Notes: generated from the sequence alone by a model not told the origin. 64,000 bases of DNA from Pedococcus cremeus (GCF_900111375.1 NZ_FOHB01000005.1:1-64000), one strand, 5' to 3'. Shown: positions 45,684-54,849, numbered from the stretch's first letter. A program made the numbers and translations.

Positions 45684-46573
45684 CGCCGGTTCGCCTTCGG
45701 GTCCAGGGCGTCGCGCAGGCTGTCGCCGAACACGTTGAACGCCAGGGCAAGGATCATGATGGCCAGGCCGGGCAGCACCGCCGCCCACGGAGCCCGGGCG
45801 GCGAACTGCTGGGCGTTCGCCAGCATGGTGCCCAGGCTCGGTGACGGTGGTTGGATGCCCAGCCCGAGGAAGGACAGCACGGCCTCGCCGAGGATGGCTG
45901 CCGGGATGGCGACCGTGGCCTGCACCAGGACCACCGAGGTCGCGTTGGGCAGGATGTGTCGTCGCAGCACCCACAGGTCGCTCGCTCCGTCCACCACTGC
46001 GGCGGCCACGAAGTCGAGCGACTTCAGGCGGAGCGCGTCGGAACGGACGACCCGGATGACGCCCGGTATCTGCGCGATGCCGATGGCCACTGCGGCGTTG
46101 CCCAGACTGGCACCGCGGATCGCGGCGAACCCCACGGCGAGGATGAGGAACGGGAAGGCGAGCAGCAGGTCGGTCAGGCGCGAGATCACCGAGTCGGCCG
46201 CACGGAAGTAGCCGGCGACCAGGCCGAGCGGCACACCGATGACGAGCGCGGTGAAGACCGCCAACGCCGCGACCTGGAGCGAGGCCCGGCTGCCGAGGAT
46301 GATCCGGGACAGCACGTCGCGCCCGAGGTCGTCGGTCCCCAGCAGGTGCCCGGGGGTCCCCGGCGGGGCGAGGGTGTTGGCGAAGTCGGTCTGCTCCGGG
46401 GCGTACGGCGCCAGCAGGGGCGCGAACACGGCCACGACGACCGCGACCGTGAGGACGCAGAAGCTGACGACCGCCAACGGGTTTCGGCGCAGTCGTCGAA
46501 GGACCCGTGACCCCTGGGATGCCTCCGCCGGCGCCGACGCAGGCACTTGGGTGAGGGCGGTGTCGACGCTCAT
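45680..46573 (-). CDS. Peptide ABC transporter permease (OppC/DppC type)
   Basis: A 297-residue permease with an N-terminal cytosolic tail, one membrane segment, the HLLGTDDLGRDVLSRIILGSR motif typical of DppC, and five further segments. The EAA loop is DFVAAAVVDGASDLWVLRRHILPN. The start ATG overlaps the DppB-like stop (ATGA). It forms the translocation channel with the neighbouring DppB-like subunit. Confidence 0.92.
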   Translation of the reverse strand: MSVDTALTQVPASAPAEASQGSRVLRRLRRNPLAVVSFCVLTVAVVVAVFAPLLAPYAPEQTDFANTLAPPGTPGHLLGTDDLGRDVLSRIILGSRASLQVAALAVFTALVIGVPLGLVAGYFRAADSVISRLTDLLLAFPFLILAVGFAAIRGASLGNAAVAIGIAQIPGVIRVVRSDALRLKSLDFVAAAVVDGASDLWVLRRHILPNATSVVLVQATVAIPAAILGEAVLSFLGLGIQPPSPSLGTMLANAQQFAARAPWAAVLPGLAIMILALAFNVFGDSLRDALDPKANRR

Positions 46574-47526
46574 GAGGCATCTCCGGTGACGCGGACCCGT
46601 GGGTCGATGATCGAGTAGAGGAGGTCGACGGCGAAGTTGATGACGATGTACGAGCTCGCGGTGACCAGGACGACGGCCTGGATGACGGGGTAGTCGCGCT
46701 GGAAGACCGCGTCGATCGTGAGCTTGCCGAAGCCGGGGAGACCGAAGATCTGCTCGGTCACCACGGCGCCGGAGATGAGGCCGCCGAGCTGCAGGCCCAC
46801 GATGGTGACGACCACGATGAGGCTGTTGCGCAGGGCGTGGCGGCCGATGACCGCTCGCGGCCGCAGCCCCTTGGCTTCCGCGGTGCGGACGAAGTCGGTG
46901 GACAGGGCGTCCAGCATCGACGAGCGCGTCTGGCGCATGATCACGGCGGACAGGCCGGTGCCGAGGATGACGGCGGGCAGGACCAGGTGGTGCAGGTTCT
47001 GGGCCACGCTCTCCGACACCGGCACGAAGCCCGAGGCGGGGAACAGGCCCGTGGCGACCGAGAGGTACAGGATCGCCACCAGGCCGAGCCAGAAGTGCGG
47101 CACCGACAGCCCGAGCAGGGCGAGGGCGTTGGCCACCCACTCGGCGGGACGGCCCCTGCGCACAGCGGCCACGACACCCGCGCCGACGCCGAGCACCACG
47201 GCGATGGCGATCGCGAGGAGGGACAGCTCCAGCGTGACGGGCAGCGCGGTGCGCAGCATGGAGCTCACGGGCTGCCCGGTGCGGATCGAGGTGCCGAGGT
47301 CACCCTGCAGCGCGTTGGTCAGGAACCGCCAGAACTGCACCGGCAGCGACTGGTCGAGTCCGTACTCGCGTCGGATGGCCGCCAGCGCCTCCGGGGTCCG
47401 GTCCTCGCCCGCGAGGGCGAGGGCCGGGTCACCGGGGAGCGCACGGACGCCCAGGAACACCACGACCGTGGCCAGCACCAGGGTCAGCAGGGACTGCCAG
47501 GCCCTGCGCAGGAGGTAGCCGCGCAC
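46570..47526 (-). CDS. Peptide ABC transporter permease (OppB/DppB type)
   Basis: A 318-residue permease with six membrane segments. The N-terminal LPGDPALALAG is typical of DppB. The EAA loop DFVRTAEAKGLRPRAVIGRHALRN contacts the ATPases. It starts with GTG six bases after the binding-protein gene and ends overlapping the DppC-like start. This pair builds the channel for di- or oligopeptides, nickel complexes or glutathione in related systems. Confidence 0.92.
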   Translation of the reverse strand: MRGYLLRRAWQSLLTLVLATVVVFLGVRALPGDPALALAGEDRTPEALAAIRREYGLDQSLPVQFWRFLTNALQGDLGTSIRTGQPVSSMLRTALPVTLELSLLAIAIAVVLGVGAGVVAAVRRGRPAEWVANALALLGLSVPHFWLGLVAILYLSVATGLFPASGFVPVSESVAQNLHHLVLPAVILGTGLSAVIMRQTRSSMLDALSTDFVRTAEAKGLRPRAVIGRHALRNSLIVVVTIVGLQLGGLISGAVVTEQIFGLPGFGKLTIDAVFQRDYPVIQAVVLVTASSYIVINFAVDLLYSIIDPRVRVTGDAS

Positions 47527-47532
47527 AGCCGG

Positions 47533-49227
47533 TTACTTGGCCATCCCGGCGAAGCCGAGGCGGACGACACCGTCGGGGAAGACCTGCACGCCCTTGACCT
47601 TCGTCGACACACCGGTCAGGTTCCGCTGGCGGTAGAGGTAGATCAGCGGGTCGTCCTGGTGCAGCTTGTCGATGACCTGGGCGTAGAGGTCCTTGCGCTC
47701 GGCGAGGTCCTGCGACTGGCGCGCCTTGTCGAGCAGGCTGTCGACCTCGGCGTTGTTGTAGCCCGCGACGTTCTGGCTGCCGCCGGTGCCGACGAAGTTC
47801 GTGATGTTGGCGTCGGGGTCGATGCGACCGGACCAACCGAGCTGCAGCAGGGAGAAGTCGCCGCGGTCCTGCTGGTCGAGCAGCGAGGCGTACTCGACCG
47901 GCTGGATCTTCAGGTCGAAGCCACCCTCCTTGACCATGGCCTGCAGGGCCTGGGCCAGCCGCAGGCTGTCCGGGTTGTTCGAGGTGATCATCTGGATCGG
48001 GAACGGCGTGGTCACGCCGGCCTCCTTCAACAGCGCCTTGGCCTTGGCCGGGTCGTGCGGGGTGCACTTCTGCACGGCGTCGGTGGAGAACTCGCTCTTG
48101 GGCGAGATGGGCGAGCAGGCAACGGTGTTGAAGTTGTTGAAGATGACCTTCACGAGCCCGGCCCGGTCGATGGCGTACTCGAACGCCTGGCGGATGCGCG
48201 GGTCCTTGGCCTCCGGGCGGTCGATCGGCTTGGCGGGACTGCCGACGCCGTCGACGTTGCCCACGTTGAAGGTGACGCCCTGGTAGCCCAGCGACTGCGA
48301 CTGCAGGATCTGGAGGCTCTTCTCCTTCTGGAGGGCGGGGACGTCCTGGGCGGAGAGCGAGTCGGCCACCATGACGTCGCCAGAGCGGAGGTTCGCGGCG
48401 CGGATGCTGGCGTCGGTGATGATCCGGTAGGTGATCTTGTCGAAGTTCACCTTGTCCGCGTCGTAGAACTTCGGGTCCTTCACGAGCTCGATGGAGTTCT
48501 GCGGCACACGCTTGGAGAACTTGAAGGGGCCCACGCAGACCGGTGCGGTCGCGAACTTCGACCCGAGCGCCTTGGTCGCCTTCGGGCTGAGGATCATGCC
48601 GGCGCGGTCGGTGAGCGCTGCGGTCAGCGGAGCGAACGGCTTCGCGAGGGTGATGACCACGGTCTTGGCGTCCTTGGCCTCGACCTTGGTGATGGGCCCC
48701 AGCTCACTCTTGCGGCCGGAGCCTTCGAGGGTCAGGTTGCGCTCGATGGTCGACTTCACGGCCTCCGCGTTGAACGGTGTGCCATCGGCGAACGTCACGC
48801 CCTCACGCACGGGGATGGTGACGGTCTTGCCGCCGTCGCTCACGGTGGGCAGGGCGGTGGCCAGCTGGGGCACGACCTTGGCGTCCTGGTCGACGTCGTA
48901 GAGCTTCTGGCACATGGCGTGGAAGACGTAGCGCGAGTAGAGGCTGCGCGACAGCGTGGGGTCGAGCTGGTCTGGTTCCGCAGAGAGCGCCATCACCAGC
49001 GTGCCGCCCTTGGTCACGTCGCCGGCGGAGGCCGGCTCGCCGTAGACGTCCGCGCCGGCGGCGCCACCGGCCGTGCCACCGCTGGCGCTGCCGCCCTGGC
49101 CCTGCGCTGAGCCCACGGCGCTGCACCCGGCCGCGGTGAGGGAGACGGCGGCGACGGCCGTCGCCAGGAGGCGTCGTCCCGACCCGGACGGGAGGGGCGG
49201 GAGGGGAAGGAAGAAGTGCGAGGTCAT
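47533..49227 (-). CDS. Peptide-binding lipoprotein (SBP family 5)
   Basis: A 564-residue binding lipoprotein. The signal peptide ends with a lipobox near SLTAAGC (Cys35). A Gly/Ala-rich linker follows, then the family-5 fold with GGTLVMALSAEPDQLDP near its start and FNVGNVDG, FEYAIDRAGLVKVIF and LQLGWSGRIDPDANITNF further on. It delivers peptides to the adjacent permeases. A FadR-type operator lies 66-75 bases upstream. The downstream gamma-glutamyltranspeptidase suggests gamma-glutamyl peptides or glutathione as cargo. Confidence 0.9.
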   Translation of the reverse strand: MTSHFFLPLPPLPSGSGRRLLATAVAAVSLTAAGCSAVGSAQGQGGSASGGTAGGAAGADVYGEPASAGDVTKGGTLVMALSAEPDQLDPTLSRSLYSRYVFHAMCQKLYDVDQDAKVVPQLATALPTVSDGGKTVTIPVREGVTFADGTPFNAEAVKSTIERNLTLEGSGRKSELGPITKVEAKDAKTVVITLAKPFAPLTAALTDRAGMILSPKATKALGSKFATAPVCVGPFKFSKRVPQNSIELVKDPKFYDADKVNFDKITYRIITDASIRAANLRSGDVMVADSLSAQDVPALQKEKSLQILQSQSLGYQGVTFNVGNVDGVGSPAKPIDRPEAKDPRIRQAFEYAIDRAGLVKVIFNNFNTVACSPISPKSEFSTDAVQKCTPHDPAKAKALLKEAGVTTPFPIQMITSNNPDSLRLAQALQAMVKEGGFDLKIQPVEYASLLDQQDRGDFSLLQLGWSGRIDPDANITNFVGTGGSQNVAGYNNAEVDSLLDKARQSQDLAERKDLYAQVIDKLHQDDPLIYLYRQRNLTGVSTKVKGVQVFPDGVVRLGFAGMAK

Positions 49228-49292
49228 GAGGCGCTCCGCTCCAGGGGATTTGGGAGAGTTCGCCCGCTAAGAGGCGATTCCCGGACCGTATC

Positions 49293-49302
49293 CTGTATAC
49301 AA
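49293..49302. promoter_or_regulatory. FadR/GntR-type operator CTGTATACAA upstream of the peptide operon
   Basis: The GTATAC core with flanks CT and AA matches the same FadR-subfamily pattern as the perfect palindrome at 41019. It is 66-75 bases upstream of the binding-protein ATG, where a promoter is expected. The regulator at 41090 is the obvious candidate to bind both. Confidence 0.5.
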
Positions 49303-49507
49303 ACGACAGAGAAGACCTCGCCGGAACTTTTTTCCTCCTGGCGACGGACACATGCTCATCGGTCCCCGGGGCGTCGGACCACGAGCCGCGATGTCTCACC
49401 ATCTGGTGATCTCTGTGGGCATCGGCCGCACGCCCAGCCCGAAGTTGCGAGGGACCAGGCACCTCTCTGATGACCCTCCACCAGACGCCCGGTGCCATGA
49501 TGCGGTC

Positions 49508-49900
49508 ATGGCTGTGCGCATCGTGAGGCTCGGCGAACCCCGCACCGAGGGCGAGGGCCTGCGCATCGGCACGGTTCGCCGCCCTCCGCGGGGCGTGCCC
49601 AAGGAGGAGTTCGCCGCCCGCGACTTCTACGACACCTGGCTCCCCGAGCTCTCCCCCAGCCAGGAGCTGGTCAGCCAGGCCATGGCGGCGCAGACCGACA
49701 AGGAGTGGCAGGCGTTCATGCGGGCCTACCGCAAGGAGATGGGGACCCCGGCAGCCCGTCACCTGCTCGAGCTGCTGGCCGCGCTCTCGCACCGCACGGA
49801 CATCGCGGTGGGCTGCTACTGCGAGGACGAGAACCGCTGCCACCGCTCCGTGCTGCGCGAGCTGCTCGCCGAGCACGGCGCCGACGTCACCCCCGTCTAG
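49508..49900 (+). CDS. DUF488 family protein
   Basis: A 130-residue protein of the DUF488 family, whose function is unknown. The family core is visible in RDFYDTWLPELSPS and in the Cys-rich VGCYCEDENRCHRSVLRELL segment, where two Cys and a following Cys-His lie close together. The ATG at 49508 gives the normal size; the frame upstream is not conserved-looking. It is a single-gene unit ending at a long hairpin. Confidence 0.8.
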   Translation: MAVRIVRLGEPRTEGEGLRIGTVRRPPRGVPKEEFAARDFYDTWLPELSPSQELVSQAMAAQTDKEWQAFMRAYRKEMGTPAARHLLELLAALSHRTDIAVGCYCEDENRCHRSVLRELLAEHGADVTPV

Positions 49901-49925
49901 ACGTCCCCTCCCGATGCACGCACGG

Positions 49926-49968
49926 CCCGGTATGCCGCGTGCGCGCGGTGCGCACGCGGCATACCGGG
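49926..49968. terminator. 19-bp-stem hairpin bounded by GGTATGCC/GGCATACC
   Basis: Perfect arms at 49926-49944 and 49950-49968 surround the loop GCGGT. It sits between the converging DUF488 gene and the decayed LAxTG gene and should stop both. The outer part is an inverted pair of the heptamer GTATGCC. The same stem end and loop recur at 51834-51870. Confidence 0.8.
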
Positions 49969-49976
49969 TCGCGGGG

Positions 49977-50830
49977 TCAGGCTGTGGTCCGGCGACGGCG
50001 CAGCAGGTGGGCGCCCACGCCGGCGAGCACCAGCGCGGCGGCCAGGGCCGTCATCGGTGCGGCGTCGGAGCCGGTGTTGGCCAGCTGCGGCGTCGCGCTG
50101 GCCGGTCGGTCGCCAACCGCGGGGACGGGCGCTGCGGCCGGGGCCGCCGTGATGGTGAACTTCCCGACACCGACGCCCACCGGCGTCGTGCCACCCGTCG
50201 CCCAGTCCCCCGAGGCCCGGCAGTCCACGAAGACGTAGGCCGGCCCGGGACGGGCGGTGAAGAGCTGGTTCGGGTCCTGGGAGCTGGCCCTCACCGGCAG
50301 CTCGGCCAAGACCGTGCCGTCACCGGAGGGCACCGCCTCGGCTCGGGAGAACGACGCGTGCGCGTCGGCGCGGATGGCCATGAACCGGGCCCTTGGTGGC
50401 GCCGGGCTGGCACGTGGCCGAAACCCGGATGGTGCCCCCGACCGGTACGCGTGACGGCGAGACCGAGACGGGGAGCTCGACGCTGGGGTGACCGGCGGCG
50501 ACGATGTAGAAGCTGCGGTGCCCCTCGGCCAGCGGCATCCCCGTGCCGTAGGCGTAACAGCTCACCTGGACGCTCGCCTGCCCGCTGCCGCCCTCGGTGA
50601 TGTCGATGGCCTTCCGGTAGGAGCCGTTGGGGGCCAGGTCGACGGCAGCCCCACCGACGCCCATCGGGCCGTGCTCGACGACGATCGCCGCGGAGTCGGC
50701 GCCGGCGGGGCAGCGACCACTGACCACGAACGGGTCGTCTGCGCTCACCACCAGTCCGGGCAAGGTGATCGAGACCTCTGCGGCCTGGGCGGGCGCGGTC
50801 GCGGCCGAGCTGGGTGGAGCGCCGAGCTCG
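49977..50830 (-). pseudogene. Decayed LAxTG surface protein, paralogue of the next gene
   Basis: Reading from 50830 the chain resembles the intact neighbour from the end of its signal peptide (APAQAAEVSITL, then DPFVVSGRC). At about 50390-50392, a GGG run, the frame shifts: removing one G would restore ATKARFMAIRADAH and continue to the LANTG sorting signal, membrane segment and Arg-rich tail. The hydrophobic part of the signal peptide and a start codon are missing. It is therefore 5'-truncated and frameshifted. A sequencing error could explain the shift but not the missing start. Confidence 0.75.
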
Positions 50831-50857
50831 GGTGGAGCCCGGCGCCGTGTCGGCGGG

Positions 50858-51739
50858 TCAGCCGCGGGTCAGGCGACGCCGCAGCGTGTGGGCGCCCGCA
50901 CCCGCCAGCACGAGGCCGGCGGCGAGGGCGGTCATCGGGGCGGCGTCGGAGCCGGTGGTGGCCAGCTCCTGCGCGGAGCCGGACGAGCCCGACGCGCCGG
51001 AGGGCGCAGCACCCTGCACCACCGCGGCCGGGGTGATGGTGAACCGGGCCAGGCCGATGCCGACCGGACCGGCGCCCTCCTCGGCGTCCATGTCACCGCA
51101 GAAGACGACCACGGTGCCTCCGCCCGCCACCGGAGCCAGGCCGCCGCGGTTGTCGGGGTCCTTCGCCATGACCACCTGCACGGTCAGCGAGCCGTCGGGC
51201 GCGGGGTTGGCGGGCGCCTCGGCGAAGGCCTCGTCGGCGGCGGTGTTGCCCACGAGCACCGTGGCGTCGACGGTGCCCGGACGGCACTGCGCCGACACGG
51301 TGATGGTGCCGCCGAGGGCCACCCGGCTGGGCGTGACCCGCACCGGCACCTCGTAGGGCATCTGGTCGCCGGCGACGGCGTAGAAGGCGGCGGAGTCGGT
51401 GCCGAGCGGGGTGGCGGTCCCGTAGGCCATGCAGGCGACCTCGGCGACGGCCTCGCCGGACGCGGCCTTGGAGATGTCGAGCGCGGCACGGTACGACAGG
51501 TCGGCCCGCAGGTCGACGGACGCGCTGGCGAGGGTGTCCCCCTCCTGCCGGACGGTCACGACGGCGGTCTGGCTCCCGGCGGCGCAGGTGCCCGAGACGA
51601 CCAGCGGGTCGGCAGCGGCGACGACCTGGTCCACGACGAGGGTGGCTCCGGCCGCGTGAGCGGGTGCCGCCGCCGCGACCATCACGCCGAGCGCCAGGCC
51701 CCCTGCGACCACCACGCCGCGTCGAGTCGTCAACCGCAT
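50858..51739 (-). CDS. Secreted protein with LAxTG sorting signal
   Basis: A 293-residue surface protein. A signal peptide (1-29) ends APAHA. Two related segments follow, each with a paired-Cys pattern (VSGTC ... VACMAYG; VSAQC ... VVFCGDMD). Near the end is LATTG, a hydrophobic stretch and RRRLTRG. LAxTG matches the motif of class E sortases of actinobacteria, so wall anchoring is likely. GGGGGAAC precedes the ATG. No sortase gene lies in the window. The function is unknown. Confidence 0.75.
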   Translation of the reverse strand: MRLTTRRGVVVAGGLALGVMVAAAAPAHAAGATLVVDQVVAAADPLVVSGTCAAGSQTAVVTVRQEGDTLASASVDLRADLSYRAALDISKAASGEAVAEVACMAYGTATPLGTDSAAFYAVAGDQMPYEVPVRVTPSRVALGGTITVSAQCRPGTVDATVLVGNTAADEAFAEAPANPAPDGSLTVQVVMAKDPDNRGGLAPVAGGGTVVVFCGDMDAEEGAGPVGIGLARFTITPAAVVQGAAPSGASGSSGSAQELATTGSDAAPMTALAAGLVLAGAGAHTLRRRLTRG

Positions 51740-51833
51740 CGTTCCCCCCGGGACGGACGAGACCCGGCCACGTCGCCGGGTCACCTTGGGCCGGAGCGTA
51801 GCGGTTCGGTGTCCCCGGTGGGGCGATTCGGGC

Positions 51834-51870
51834 GGTATGCCGGGTGCGCGCGGTGCGCACCCGGCATACC
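51834..51870. terminator. 16-bp-stem hairpin bounded by GGTATGCC/GGCATACC
   Basis: Arms at 51834-51849 and 51855-51870 with the loop GCGGT. It lies 62 bases past the MerR-type gene stop and upstream of the LAxTG gene, both on the minus strand. It is the second member of the hairpin family first seen at 49926. It is followed by a tandem GGTCAGTCCG repeat. Confidence 0.75.
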
Positions 51871-51931
51871 TGGTGCTCCGAGTCGGTCCGGGTCAGTCCG
51901 GGTCAGTCCGGGCCAGCCTGTTCAGCTCTGC

Positions 51932-52702
51932 TCAGCCCTGGTGACGGTCGGCGTTGGCGTGGATCGCGTCGCGCACGTAGTGCGCCATGCCCGGACGGAT
52001 CTCGTCGTAGGTCGCCGTGAAGCGGGGGTCGCTGACGTACATGTCGGCGAGCCCGCGGTGCATCTCGTAGGAGCAGTCGTAGAACCGCTGCATCGAGGCG
52101 CGGTGCAGCTCGGCGGCGTCCATGGCCACCTCGCTCGTGGGCGGCTCGCCGGCGTCCATGGCGTCGGTGAACGCCTGGTGGGTGCGGTCCGACTCGGCCT
52201 TGACCTCCTCCCAGTCGGCCTTGGTGTAGCCCTTGGTCCGCTCCTGCGACTGGTGCCAGGCGTCGGTCTCGCCCCAGCGCTCCTCAGCCTCGGCCTGGGC
52301 GTCGTGGAACCCCTCGCCGAAGAGCTCCTTCATCTCGTCGGGGGTGGCTGGCTGGTTGCTCATCTCTCTCTCCAGTGCTCGGTCGATCGCCGTGACGAGG
52401 TCGCGCATCTCGCCCAGCCGCTGCAGCACCGCGGTCCGCTGCCGGCGCAGGTGCTCCACCGCCCCCTCGGGGTGCTCGAGGAGCATCGCGACGTCCTCGA
52501 GGGCGAACCCGAGCCTGCGGTAGACGACGACGTGCTGCAGCCGGGTCAGGTCCTCCTCGGTGTAGAGGCGGTAGCCGGCGTTCGAGCGCTCGCTCGGGCT
52601 GAGCAGCCCGATCTCGTCGTAGTGGTGCAGGGTGCGCACGGTGACGCCGAACCGCTCGGCCACCTGGCCGACGGTCAGCGTCACCCCTGTCGTCTCGGTC
52701 AT
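51932..52702 (-). CDS. MerR-family regulator with TipAS-like domain
   Basis: A 256-residue activator. The MerR winged helix is at 9-77 (VGQVAERFGVTVRTLHHYDEIGLL), then a long dimerisation helix (~80-115), then a C-terminal TipAS-like antibiotic-recognition domain (~125-256). TipA of Streptomyces binds thiopeptides covalently through a Cys; the single Cys here is in RFYDCSYEMHRG. Such proteins often act as multidrug sensors. No target gene is adjacent, so it may act on its own promoter. Confidence 0.87.
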   Translation of the reverse strand: MTETTGVTLTVGQVAERFGVTVRTLHHYDEIGLLSPSERSNAGYRLYTEEDLTRLQHVVVYRRLGFALEDVAMLLEHPEGAVEHLRRQRTAVLQRLGEMRDLVTAIDRALEREMSNQPATPDEMKELFGEGFHDAQAEAEERWGETDAWHQSQERTKGYTKADWEEVKAESDRTHQAFTDAMDAGEPPTSEVAMDAAELHRASMQRFYDCSYEMHRGLADMYVSDPRFTATYDEIRPGMAHYVRDAIHANADRHQG

Positions 52703-52824
52703 GACCTCACTGTGTCGCCTGACGCGGCGTGAGGGTCAAGTGCTGCGCCCGACGGCTCCGTGGCGCCGGTGCGCAGGCGGCCCCCGGCACTGTGGCCAGG
52801 GCCCCCGGGACTGTGCCCACACTG

Positions 52825-52862
52825 CGTCGCCCTGCCCACCGAAGTCGGTGGGCAGGGCGACG
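52825..52862. terminator. 16-bp-stem terminator after livM
   Basis: CGTCGCCCTGCCCACC (52825-52840) pairs perfectly with 52847-52862 around the loop GAAGTC. It lies 38 bases past the livM stop on the minus strand and shields the MerR gene from liv operon read-through. Confidence 0.75.
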
Positions 52863-52899
52863 TGAGGCGGGCAGAGTCGCCCAGAGCAGCACCCGGGGA

Positions 52900-53928
52900 C
52901 TAGAGGCGCTGCCCGGTCTTGATGCGCCGGCGGTTCAGCCAGGAGGTCAGGCCGTTGCGAGCGGTGCCCCAGATGCCGTGCCGGAACGCGAGCACGATGA
53001 CGATGAAGATCGTGCCGGTGATGATGCCGATGCCGTTGAACCCGGACGACGCGAGCCGGTCCTCGAGGAGCACCACGACGGCCGCGCCGATCGGCCCGCC
53101 CCACAGGGTGCCGATGCCGCCGAGCACGGTGACGAGCACGACCTTGCCGGAGGTGGTCCAGACCAGCTCCTGCAGGGAGGCGAACCCGTGGCTGATCGAG
53201 AACACGCCACCGGCGAGACCGGCGAGGCCGGCCGAGAGCACGAACACCATGATCTTGTAGCGCTCGACGTCGTAGCCGAGGGCGCGGGCTCGGGCGGGGT
53301 TGTCGCGGATGGCGACCAGCACCCGGCCGAACGGGCTGTTGACGATGCGCCAGGCGATGAAGACGCCGATGAGGATGATCGGGATCGCGGCGTAGTAGAA
53401 GTAGAAGGCGTCGGTCTCGACGAGCTCGACCCCGAAGAACGCCTTGGGGATGCCCTGCAGACCGTTCTCACCACCGGTGACGTCGCCCCACATGTTCGCG
53501 AGGAAGTAGAGCATCTGCGCGAAGGCCAGGGTCACCATGGCGAAGTAGATGCCGGTGCGCCGCACGGCGAGGTAGCCGGTGGGGATGGCGAGCAGCATGG
53601 CCACCACGGCGCCACCGACCACCGCGACGGGGAACGGCATCCCCAGCTTGATGGCGATGAGCCCGGTCGAGTAGGCCGAGGCGCCCCAGAAGGCGGCGTG
53701 CCCGAACGACAGCAGGCCGGTGTACCCGAGCAGCAGGTCGACCGAGATGGCGAACAGCGCCCACGCGGCGATGTCCATGGCCACCGGCGGGTAGACGAAC
53801 CACGGCAGGGCAAGCACCACGACCAGCCCGACCGCCAGCATCAGCCAGCGCAGGGCAGGGCGAGCCCTGGGGATGACGGACTGGGCGGGGAGCTCGACAT
53901 CGACCTTCTGGGTCAGCTGCTGGCTCAT
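52900..53928 (-). CDS. livM: Branched-chain amino acid ABC permease LivM
   Basis: A 342-residue permease with about ten membrane segments. LLGYTGLLSFGHAAFWGASAY and GIYFAMVTLAFAQMLYF are family hallmarks, and RDNPARARALGYDVERYKIMVF is the ATPase-contact region. The ATG overlaps the livH stop (ATGA). It is the last gene of the operon. Relatives carry Leu/Ile/Val, urea or short amides, so the true cargo is not fixed by sequence. Confidence 0.92.
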   Translation of the reverse strand: MSQQLTQKVDVELPAQSVIPRARPALRWLMLAVGLVVVLALPWFVYPPVAMDIAAWALFAISVDLLLGYTGLLSFGHAAFWGASAYSTGLIAIKLGMPFPVAVVGGAVVAMLLAIPTGYLAVRRTGIYFAMVTLAFAQMLYFLANMWGDVTGGENGLQGIPKAFFGVELVETDAFYFYYAAIPIILIGVFIAWRIVNSPFGRVLVAIRDNPARARALGYDVERYKIMVFVLSAGLAGLAGGVFSISHGFASLQELVWTTSGKVVLVTVLGGIGTLWGGPIGAAVVVLLEDRLASSGFNGIGIITGTIFIVIVLAFRHGIWGTARNGLTSWLNRRRIKTGQRL

Positions 53929-54794
53929 GCCGCCTCCTCCTTGCCGAACAGGCCCGCAGGCCGGATGAGGACCACCAGGGCCATGAGGACGAAGATGAGC
54001 ACCTGGGAGAACCGGTCGGCGTAGGCCTGGCCGAAGGCCTCGACGAGCCCGACGAGGAACCCGGCGACGACGGCGCCGAGGATCGACCCCAGACCGCCGA
54101 TCACCACGACGGCGAACAGGACGATGATGAAGTTGCTCCCCATGTCTGCGTTGACGGCACGGAACGGCGCGGCCAGCACCCCGGCCAGTCCGGCGAGGGC
54201 GATGCCGAACCCGAACACGGGCGTGACCCAGCGGCCGACGTTGATGCCCAGCGCGCGGGAGCGCTCGGCGTCCTCGGTCGAGGCGCGCACGATCATGCCG
54301 ATGCGCGTCTTGGTGAGCAGCATCCACACGGCGAGACACACGAGCACGGAGAAGACCGACACGAACAGCTGGTAGCGCGACAGGCTGAGCGAACCCAGGT
54401 CGATGCGCCCCTCCAGCCCGGCCGGCACCTGGTACGGCAGCGAGGAGACGCCGTAGCGCCGCTTCACGAGGTCGACGAGGACCAGCGTGATGCCGAAGGT
54501 CAGCAGGAAGTTGTAGAGCGGGTCCAGCTTGAGCAGCCAGCGCACGAGCAACCGCTCCATCAGGACGCCGAAGACGAACATCAGCAGGGTGACCAGCGGC
54601 AGGGCGGCCCAGAAGCCGAGCCCGAGGGTGTCGAGCAGGACGGTCGCGGCCACGGCGCCGAGCATGTAGCAGGCGCCATGGGAGAAGTTGACGACGCCGA
54701 GGACGCCGAAGATGACGGCGAGGCCGAGTGCCGACAGGGCGTAGAACCCGCCAGTCGAGAGGCCCTGCAGCGTGTACTGGATGAACGCGGTCAT
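53925..54794 (-). CDS. livH: Branched-chain amino acid ABC permease LivH
   Basis: A 289-residue permease with about eight membrane segments. GLSTGGFYALSALGLAVIFGVLGVVNFSHG is the typical first half, and STEDAERSRALGINVGRW the coupling loop. It lies 129 bases after the binding-protein gene, with a stable hairpin between, which should lower its expression relative to the binding protein. The stop overlaps livM. Confidence 0.92.
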   Translation of the reverse strand: MTAFIQYTLQGLSTGGFYALSALGLAVIFGVLGVVNFSHGACYMLGAVAATVLLDTLGLGFWAALPLVTLLMFVFGVLMERLLVRWLLKLDPLYNFLLTFGITLVLVDLVKRRYGVSSLPYQVPAGLEGRIDLGSLSLSRYQLFVSVFSVLVCLAVWMLLTKTRIGMIVRASTEDAERSRALGINVGRWVTPVFGFGIALAGLAGVLAAPFRAVNADMGSNFIIVLFAVVVIGGLGSILGAVVAGFLVGLVEAFGQAYADRFSQVLIFVLMALVVLIRPAGLFGKEEAA

Positions 54795-54849
54795 GCGACG
54801 AACTTCCTGTCCTGGGTCAGGTCTGGGTCACGCCCGGCTGCGCCGGGGA

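Noticed and set aside
44869-46211. Long plus-strand frame opposite the peptide ABC genes
   Set aside because: It is an antisense shadow of the ATPase and permease genes, which have full sets of family motifs on the minus strand.
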